Part shown: piece by piece, positions 56,800 to 64,000 of the stretch
Layout: every line of letters starts with the position of its first letter
Position numbering within the stretch: the stretch's first letter is position 1
Notes under the pieces: model-generated
What the model was told of the DNA's origin: nothing
Databases searched by the model: none
Seen by the model: the letters and a program-made list of their open reading frames with translations, nothing else
Assembly (NCBI GenBank): GCA_964017125.1
Contig: OZ024907.1
Span: 20,902,052 to 20,966,051, forward strand
Length of the DNA: 64,000 nt
Source: Flabesymbios commensalis
Lineage: Eukaryota; Annelida; Polychaeta; Terebellida; Flabelligeridae
Direction: 5' to 3'
Made by a program: the position numbers and the translations under genes

Positions 56800-57634
56800 C
56801 TGTGCTAACACTTGTGTATTTCCTCTCACTCTTGATTTCATTCACCTTGAATAAAAATGCCCAGATTTTTTAAATACTCACCAATATGATCATATCAAGT
56901 GAAAACTCAAGAATTCTTATTGTGGTGGATTATACCATGATTTATAATTGTATTCAAAATGTACATCAAATAATGGTGCCTAAAGTGTTGGAGGATTTAA
57001 AACAATAATCTACGAGTCTTTGATTAAAAATGCACAATTAATCAGAAACTTGTAACGTCTAGGACTTTGTGCAGTAAGATTTTATTACATTTAAATAGCG
57101 GACGCATACATGTATAACCCAAGTAAAAACAAACACACGTTTTTGCAAGCGTGTTTTTTTAATGTTTGATTCGGTTATTATATATGTTGTTAACTGCGCT
57201 GAACAAAGGGACTAATACTATTTATAATAACACTCAATTAAACTTTTTACGTCAATGGAAATGATAGCAGCGGGAAACTTCAAAGACACGCATACAGGTG
57301 AATGCATGCTAAATAAAAATCTATCTTTTATGAAACGTGCTCTGAGAACCAAAATGATAAAGAAGGATAACCATACTCCTTGCGCAGAGCGCACCGTAAC
57401 AGGAAGGAAGAGCAAGTTTTTCATTAGAAAACCAGACTACTAATTATGACTTGGTAGAGCGCTGGCTTCGCTGCTATAGTCTATTATTTGCCGAGTCAGT
57501 CGCTCCTTACCATAGATGATTACACATGACGACGTGCATATACCACTAGTAATCTAAAACCACTGTGCCCAAAAAGGGAAACTCAATGTGAAGAAAACAT
57601 GACAGTCTTCCTATCATATATTGTCGAGTAGTTA
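56800..57634. other. Gene-free stretch
   Basis: Frames of 62-68 codons overlap on both strands and look random. TTGGTAGAGCGCTGGCTTCG at 57451 resembles a tRNA D-arm but lacks the remainder of a tRNA. Confidence 0.35.
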
Positions 57635-57855
57635 GAGGGCCACCATTCAATATCGAGGGGGGGGGGGAGTTTTTGTCGCGGACAAATTATTTATTTCAAC
57701 CCAGCTCGGCGGCGCGTTGAAAATTTCACATTTTATTGCATGTTTATATAGTACAGTTCTTGACGTAAATTATTTATTTCACACAGATTCGTCCCGAAAT
57801 TATTTATTTAAAAAAAAACTCCAGCCCCCTCCCTGGGGATTGAATGGTGGCCCTC
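57635..57855. mobile_element. MITE with 17 bp perfect ends and TTA duplication
   Basis: GAGGGCCACCATTCAAT at 57635-57651 is perfectly inverted at 57839-57855, and TTA flanks both sides (57632-57634, 57856-57858). A three-base TTA/TAA target is typical of PIF/Harbinger elements, so a non-autonomous Harbinger-type origin is likely but not proven. An 11-base G tract (57657) and a C-rich stretch opposite add to the arms. Confidence 0.75.
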
Positions 57856-58014
57856 TTAGAACGTTGTCGACTGTTAGAACGTTAAACTATACACTCTATA
57901 AATAATTTTATTCATATCAAACGCCACTCTTTGTGCCTGCTATAGTATTAAAATAAAATTTAGCACTTTCCGCATTTTGCTTCTTCGCTAGTTGAATATA
58001 AATATAAATCATGA

Positions 58015-58079
58015 AATTTTCAGTCACCTAAAGTTGTGTTTCGCTACCGCGATCCACAACTTTAAGTGACCGAAAATTA
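58015..58079. repeat. Family B-type stem-loop with paired changes
   Basis: AATTTTCAGTCACCTAAAG pairs with CTTTAAGTGACCGAAAATT around CGCTACCGCG. Compared with the usual TTGAAG / CTTCAA, the stem reads CTAAAG / CTTTAAG: a G:C pair became A:T on both sides. Ends are unclear. Confidence 0.65.
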
Positions 58080-58146
58080 TTCCGATTTGTAAAAATAAGT
58101 CACAACGTAATATAAGTTTCACAGACTAAAGACATTTTCAGTTCTA

Positions 58147-60454
58147 ACAAGACTACATAAGTCCAGGAGCTCCCGCGACGAATTAGAATTTGATTTAAGC
58201 AATTTTGTGTAGGGTTTGTAATGTAGTCCTAGGCTAGGTCTAAAATCAAGACGCAAGACAACTAGGTCTAAGAAGCTCAGTCTAAGAGTAAGATAAGAAC
58301 TAGACAGTCTGTCAGAGATTGCAAACCTCCATTTAAATTAATGATCCTAATCAGTATCCCAGTAATGGTCTACCTATCTGGCACGGTTTACCCGATATCA
58401 GGCCAATCAAGGTAACTAATAGCTGATTTACGGTCATTTTGAATTCGATATAAACTAGTTAAAAACTTAGGGTGCATCCTCCCCCGAAACCTCAAATTTT
58501 GTTTTATAGTAATGGACTAACATCTAGCACGGTTTACCAAATATCGGACATGTGAAAGTGAATAATGGCCTTAAGGCGGCCATTTTGAATTTGATCAAGT
58601 CGAAATTTTCCAAGATGCATCCTCAGCTGAAATCTCATATTTCATTCTATAGTACTGGTCTAGCCATCTAGCACGGTTTACCAAATATCGCCCCTGTGAA
58701 AGTGAATAATGGCCGATAGGAGGCCATTTTGAATTTGATCCAGTCAAAATTTTTCAAGATGCATCCTCTCTTGTAATCTCACATTTTGTTTTATAGTAAT
58801 GGTCCAGCTATCTAACACGGTTTACCAAATATCAGCAATGTGAAAGTAAATAGTGGCCGATAGGCGGCCATTTTGAATTCGATTGAGTCGAAAGTTTTTA
58901 AAAGGCATACTCTCCCGAAACGTCACATTTTGTTTTATAGTAATGGTCTATTTATCTAGCACGGTTTACCTGATATCAGGCCTATCGAGGTAAATAATGC
59001 TGATTGTCGGCCATTTTGAATTCGCAAGTTAAAAATTTTCAGGGTGCATCCTCCCCAGAAAACTCACACTTTGTTTTATAGTAATCAGGTAATGGTCTAG
59101 CCATCTAGCACGGTTTACCAAATATCAGCCATGTGAAAATGAATAATGGCCGAAAAGGCGGCCATTTTAAATTTGATCAAGTCAAATTTTTTCAAGATGC
59201 ATCCTCATCTGAAATCTCACATTTTGTTTTACAGTAATGGTCTAGCCATCTAGCACGGTTGACCAAATAACGGCCATGTGAAAGTGAATAATGGCCGATA
59301 AGCGGCCATTTTGAATTTTATCGAGTCAAATTTTTTCAAGATGCATCCTCTCCTGAAATCACACATTTTGTTTTATAGTAATGGTCTAGCCATCTAGCAC
59401 GGTTTACCAAATAACGGCCATGTGAATGTGAATAATGGCCGATTGGCGGCCATTTTGAACTTGGACGAGTTGAATTTTTTCAAAATGCATCCTCTCCTGA
59501 AGCCTTACAATTTCTTTTATAGTAATGGTGTAGATATCTTGAGCGGTTTTCATGATATTCCACAATATCAGGCCTGTCGAGGTGAATAATGGCTGATAGG
59601 CGGCCATTTTGAATTTTATCAACTTCAAATTTTTCAAGATGCATCCTCTCCTGAAACCTTACAATTTATTTGATATTAATGGTGTAGCTATCTTGAGCGG
59701 TTTTCATGATATTCCGCAATATCAGGCCTGTCGAGGTGAATAATGGCCGATAGGCGGCCATTTTTAATTTTATCGACTTGAAATTTTTCAAGATGCATCC
59801 TCTCCTGAAACCTCACAATTTGTTTTATAGTAATGGTGTAGCTATCTTGAGCGGTTTTCATGATATTCCGCAAAATCTTTCAGTCGGATTTACCGATGTT
59901 ATAAATTAGGTCAAAGTGCTGGGTCAACTTCAAGGTCAAGGTCCAAAAACCTGAAAAGGCACAACTAGGGACCTTAGAGAACATGTATGTGCAATATGAC
60001 TGTCATCGGCCCAGTACTTTTCGAGATCTGCTCCGGAAACGAAGTGCGCGTCAAAACGTCTAAATAGGTCATAGTTCTGAACCAGAAGTAGGTCAAAGTT
60101 CAAATACCCCAAAAGGCACAACTAGACCCCCTAGGGGTGTTGTGTGTAAAATTTGAAGACAATCGGACAAGTACTTTCAGAGATATGCTCCGGAAACGAA
60201 TTGTTTACGGACGGCCCAACGGCCCAACGGCCCAACGCCGTCACATCATCATTTTCCCCTCTGCAACCTTGCGTATTGAATTCAGATTAAAAATATTTTA
60301 ACCCGTCCATTAGCCACCTGGAAGTAACCCACATACCAAAAATTGTTATCCTAGCTTATTTTCTCACAAAGTTATAGGCAAAAGAAGAGGCCAAAAAAAA
60401 ACGGAGGTAGAATCCATAGCTCCCTTCGCTCACCTACGGTGACGGCGGGAGCTA
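58147..60454 (+). mobile_element. F1 element copy 4
   Basis: Head as in copy 2 (AGCTCCCGCGACG), ten cores, and a tail from about 59870 nearly identical to copies 1 and 2, including three CGGCCCAAC units. AGGTCAAAGTTCA at 60090-60102. Terminal hairpin 60417-60454, then CTAA and an A run. Left flank TTCTA, right flank A-rich; no clear target duplication. Confidence 0.72.
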
Positions 60455-60916
60455 AAAAAAAAACCTGGTGACACATGTGAGAATAAAATAACAGAGACTC
60501 TACAAAATCACTTGACATCAGTGCTCTAGGGATTAAAAACGTGAGCATCAAAACTAAACATAAGTAGATTTCTTTCCATTGTCGTTGTCATTATGGCAGT
60601 GATTCATTGTGGTAGTGATGTAAACACAAAAACTAAACACACTGAACATTCTAAGTTGTCATTTACAATACTAGATATCATCAGGGATTTGAAATGAAAT
60701 ACCTTGATCTGCAGTATTTGAAAATACTAATTCAACCCACTTTAAGTTGTGGGTCGCAGTGTCCAGACGAAAACCAATGTTCAGCAGTTCAACTGTTTAA
60801 AAGTTACATTAACTGTTTAAAAAGTTATATTTGAGCACTGATATTTAGAACGTGATGCAGTCTAAGCTGGCCCACCCTAAATACATGTAATAACATGCAC
60901 AGATAAAGTACAACAC
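60455..60916. other. Gene-free spacer with half a B stem
   Basis: CAACCCACTTTAAGTTGTGGGTCGC (from about 60734) is the left arm and bubble of the family B stem; the right arm is missing. Confidence 0.4.
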
Positions 60917-61021
60917 TGCAAACACGAAGGATTGATCCAATGTAGGCTTAATGTTGGTCCTCCGTCTACGATGCTGGCCCAACATTAGACCGACATTAGG
61001 TGAACGTCTCGTGTTAGCTGG
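60917..61021. mobile_element. Family P palindromic element, full length
   Basis: From GCAAACACGAAGGATTGATC to GAACGTCTCGTGTTAGCTGG. Arms GTAGGCTTAATGTTGG and CCAACATTAGACCGAC pair; apex CCGTC-TAC-GATG. Confidence 0.75.
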
Positions 61022-61756
61022 AAAGACGTCAGATACAGGTTCGTGAGTGCCTTGCCATCAAACCCGGAAATTCAGCAGGCACATTTCATATTCTGCACTG
61101 CCAACTTCACATTATATCCTGTAAATCATCAACGCAGACAGAAGAGATGACACATTCACACCATCCACCCTCTCATTGCCATAACGCGTCTGAATAATTC
61201 AATAAAACGACTCGTAATAAATAAGTGATTTAAAAGTGTGCATTATGTTCATAAAAAACAAAAGGATTGAATTATATATTCACACCAACCGTACATACCG
61301 TATAAGGGGAATAACTGTCCGCTTTTTTCTTCGTGGAAAACATTGAGATTGAATAATAGAAAATACAACCTATGAAGGATCCATTACAAAAACACTATTT
61401 GTCATTCAACATCTATGACATTTACACGGTGGAAAAACCCCCCATAAAGACCGGCCATAAGAAACTGTGATAAAAAATATGGGAATAATAACGGTAAAAT
61501 CGTATAATATATAGCCAATATATGGAATAAATCCCGAAGACGCCGAGTAGATATATTTCAATATGAGATGATGAGTCAAATGTTCAATAGAACACTTCGG
61601 TATCATGTCAACGAATGACCTTAGATATGAAATTTTGTAATCTGCCACTCTGATGGCAGAAACACCCTTTCATACCCAAGGGTATAATATATGATTATAA
61701 CTTGACAAAAATGCGCTATTGTCGAAGCTACTAATTCTTAAAGCGCTAAAATATTT
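61022..61756. other. Gene-free stretch
   Basis: An 80-codon minus-strand frame has no features. TTAAAGCGCTAAAATAT at 61738 looks like one end of a family B element. Confidence 0.3.
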
Positions 61757-62481
61757 TTGTATGAACCATGGAGACCGAGGGGTGTTTTCAATTTCAAATC
61801 ATCCCCGAATGCCTTGATTAGCTCTTTCCGCCCGGGGGGGGAAGGGTGTCACCTCCGCGTGGTCCCCCCTGGGCAACTTCTTAGAAGGCCAAGCACATCC
61901 AAACCTTTCATCGAACCAGGTTTTGTTATTTTTTTTGACGTGAAGTTTTTTGTGTTTGCTTTCCGGTGGTTTTTCACTGAGGTTGTTATGTTTATTTTCG
62001 AATAGTTTTCGGTTTAAATTCTTTATATATTCTTTATATATTCATATTTGTATATTTTATATATTTTTTCATTGTACTTGTGGTGCCTTACAGTGCTCTC
62101 ACGGATTGTGATCGCTCTGTCGTGCTAGTTCTCGATGACAGACCCGATCCCCAGCTGTGGGGGCATTGTAGGTCCTGGCGATGGACGGGATGTCCGAAAA
62201 AACCAGTGCCATATAATTATTTTTTCACTTTATTGTTTTAAAGGTTTCTCTGTGGCATCCTGGCGGATAATGCAGCATGTCATAGAGAAGCCATTGCCGT
62301 ACAATTAGCCTGTGGTGACTTACGGTGTCCTCACGGTTTGTGATCGCTCTGTGATGTCCTCCAATATCACAGACCTTATCACCGACTGTGGGGGCACTGT
62401 AAGTCTTTAATTTTTGAGAATTTTTTGTGGTTTCATGATGTCTCCGGCCGTACTGGCCGAAAAGTGAAGTAAAGAAGACAT
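61757..62481 (+). mobile_element. Probable LINE 3' untranslated region with internal 232 bp duplication
   Basis: Ends in GGCCGTACTGGCCGAAAAGT + GAAGTAAAG..., then TTACTTACTTACTTA, a tail shared with the LINE end at 62942. Two diverged units carry GATCGCTCTGT (62110, 62342), ACAGACC and CTGTGGGGGCA[T/C]TGTA. No RT motif is seen in this copy, so the link to a LINE rests on the shared tail. An 82-codon frame at 61757 shows no recognised domain. Confidence 0.5.
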
Positions 62482-62534
62482 TTACTTACTTACTTAATGG
62501 TTTCTCTGTTCATTGTTTATGTCATTCATATTTG

Positions 62535-62597
62535 TGTCTAAATGGGTTTGCTTTTTTGATTATAGTATATAGTCAAAAAGGTGAACCCATTTAGACA
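62535..62597. repeat. Stem-loop with direct repeat at its junction
   Basis: TGTCTAAATGGGTT pairs with AACCCATTTAGACA, extended inward by TTTTTGA / TCAAAAA. TTGATTATAGTATATAGT occurs in the loop and again immediately after the stem (62602). Confidence 0.75.
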
Positions 62598-62600
62598 TAA

Positions 62601-62983
62601 ATTGATTATAGTATATAGTGGCCAGAATTGGCCATGCCTATTTCACAAACGGCTATTTATTGAGAGGAGAATTGCGACCTATGTGCTGCAATACTCGTCT
62701 CACTGTAAGACATGTCCTTCTCAGTTGTGCGAAATATGCGCACATCAGAAGGAAGTATTTTGCATTTAATTCCTTATTTGAGCTATTCAGGGACACCCCT
62801 GCTGGTTTGATTATTCAGTTCCTTCGGGAATGTAACCTATATTCTATGTTTTAATTATTAGACTTTTATTAGCTTTGTCTTTCCTTTACTACTTTAACTA
62901 TACAATATGGGATATTGTAATACCTGGAATTTTCACTTAAATGGCCATACTGGCCGAAAAGTGAAGTAAAGCAAATATTTTAC
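62601..62983 (+). mobile_element. LINE 3' end: ORF2 C-terminus and tail
   Basis: A 78-codon frame (62618-62854) reads GYLLRGELRPMCCNTRLTVR, then HVLLSCAKYAHIRRKY, LFELF and IIQFLRECNLYSMF, the zinc-knuckle end of LINE ORF2 proteins common in aquatic invertebrates. About 90 bp of 3' untranslated sequence follows, then GGCCATACTGGCCGAAAAGT and a TTTTACTTA end. Strongly 5'-truncated; it differs in sequence from the LINE at 9866. The visible ATG is internal to the original protein. Confidence 0.8.
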
Positions 62984-62987
62984 TTAG

Positions 62988-63095
62988 CTCTTTCCGCTTC
63001 ATTTGCATGCCTATGTTTAGGTTTACGGCCATTATTAATATTTTACTCTAGACCTCAGATTTTGATGTCTATAATCGGTCCTCGCACTGAAAGGG
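62988..63095 (-). mobile_element. Hairpin MITE, family E, short
   Basis: TTAG then CTCTTTCCGCTTCATTTGCA; far end CGCACTGAAAGGG before TTAT. Stem reduced to GACCTCAGATTTTGATGTC and a weak outer pairing. Confidence 0.5.
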
Positions 63096-64000
63096 TTATT
63101 GTTTATGCAATGTTTATGCAAAGTGTTTGTTAAGGCTATCTGTAATAATCAGTGTGTTAAAATGACAGCTTGTTATAATCATCAGTGTTCTGTACGACAC
63201 CTCGGGGGCTCGTCTTGCACGCTCTTTAAAAAAAACTCACATAAAATCTCTCCTCAACCAAGTGATATAATGAACCGCTACATCTGGAATGACAAGTGTG
63301 ACCTCGCTGGGAAAACTGCGAATAAAAATACATGTAAAATAGTTTTGTACATATAAGAAACAGTTCTAAAGTAGAACATATTGTCAAAACGATCTAAAAG
63401 CAGTCCATTGCTGATTTCATATTAGCCGTTCATGATATTATTAGATTTCGCTAAAACACTACTTATAGTACAGCGTCAACTACTACCTGCTTGATATCTC
63501 TTATTTGAACCTACTTGATTAATTTCCCTCTAGTGTGTAACTCATTTTCTAGGTATATTATGTAACCCTTTCACGTCTAGATGCCAACCTCTAGACAATA
63601 AAAATTGTCATTCTTGATCCAAAAGTTCGTATTACCATTTCTTTTCCATTTTTTAAATTGTTTATATTTTTTTTATATGTTTGAATTGGATATTGATTAT
63701 TCTAATTGAATAGATGGAAATTTTGTTGATATAATTACATATAGTTTAAGCTATATGGTTCAAAAATGTGATGGATGGTAAAAATCGAATCCTTAGAAAA
63801 ATAGGGTCATCTTGCGACAATGAAAGCCTGAATAATGATAAATAATAAATAGATAATCATCTATATAACAGTATATATTATGATCAAATTCAAGTACACA
63901 TAGACTTGCACAGATTTGCGCTACTTTAAAGAAGTAGTTTTAATACTTTATTCATAAAACGATAACATGATATGCACAGCTCGACATTTGATGTCATTTA
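63096..64000. other. Gene-free stretch
   Basis: An 85-codon frame (63099-63356) is rich in cysteine and histidine but shows no regular motif. The remainder is AT-rich with no recognised element. Confidence 0.3.

Noticed and set aside
57421-57475. tRNA gene suggested by TTGGTAGAGCGCTGGCTTCG
   Set aside because: No anticodon arm, T-arm or acceptor pairing follows; at most an A-box-like coincidence or SINE scrap.
1-64000. LTR retrotransposons, endogenous viruses or Polinton-like elements
   Set aside because: I looked for paired long direct repeats, primer-binding sites, and capsid, protease, integrase or polymerase-B motifs and saw none; the only polymerase remnants are of the non-LTR type.

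Overview
The window looks like eukaryotic, AT-rich, non-coding DNA from a marine invertebrate, probably a lophotrochozoan such as a mollusc. This placement is inference. It rests on long elements with tandem ~150 bp cores and a 3' hairpin, an organisation known from bivalve 'pearl'/Helentron-derived repeats; on two non-LTR retrotransposon remnants; and on a GGAC-rich element tail. No taxonomic marker gene is present. I find no host gene that I can name, no tRNA or rRNA gene, no operon and no CRISPR array. Nearly every longer open frame lies in a repeat or looks like chance; three short frames are listed as weak exon candidates.

The window is a mosaic of interspersed repeats in otherwise unique DNA, either intergenic or inside a very large intron. 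Four copies of a 2.3-2.6 kb element (F1) start near 7.3, 16.1, 32.4 and 58.1 kb, all in the same direction. Each has a ~300 bp head, 10-12 tandem cores of ~150 bp, a unique tail and a terminal hairpin. A related element (F2) with four cores lies at 39.5-40.3 kb. A 5'-truncated LINE follows the first F1 copy (9.87-11.4 kb), and a second LINE 3' end lies at 62.6-63.0 kb. A 5.4 kb minisatellite of a 25 bp GT-rich unit fills 25.3-30.76 kb.

Two sets of small hairpin elements stand out. The first (family P, ~100 bp, about 15 copies) is almost entirely palindromic. Its outer ends and its apex CGTC-NNN-GACG are conserved, while the middle of the stem differs between copies yet still pairs within each copy. 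The second set comprises several families of ~200-330 bp elements flanked by TTAA with ends like CCCTTTAAGCGC, resembling non-autonomous piggyBac-type elements. Most carry one long internal stem-loop, and three different stem sequences share an apex of the form GCG-NN(N)-AGC. At 56.4-56.8 kb one such element sits inside another with an exact TTAA duplication, which fixes its ends. Compensatory stem changes in both sets are the most interesting signal here.

The rest is minor: MITE-like foldbacks at 35.5, 51.4, 51.7 and 57.6 kb, microsatellites, G/C homopolymer tracts, short tandem duplications, and nuclear-receptor-like half-site clusters carried by repeats. The remaining stretches are described as sequence in which I see nothing functional.
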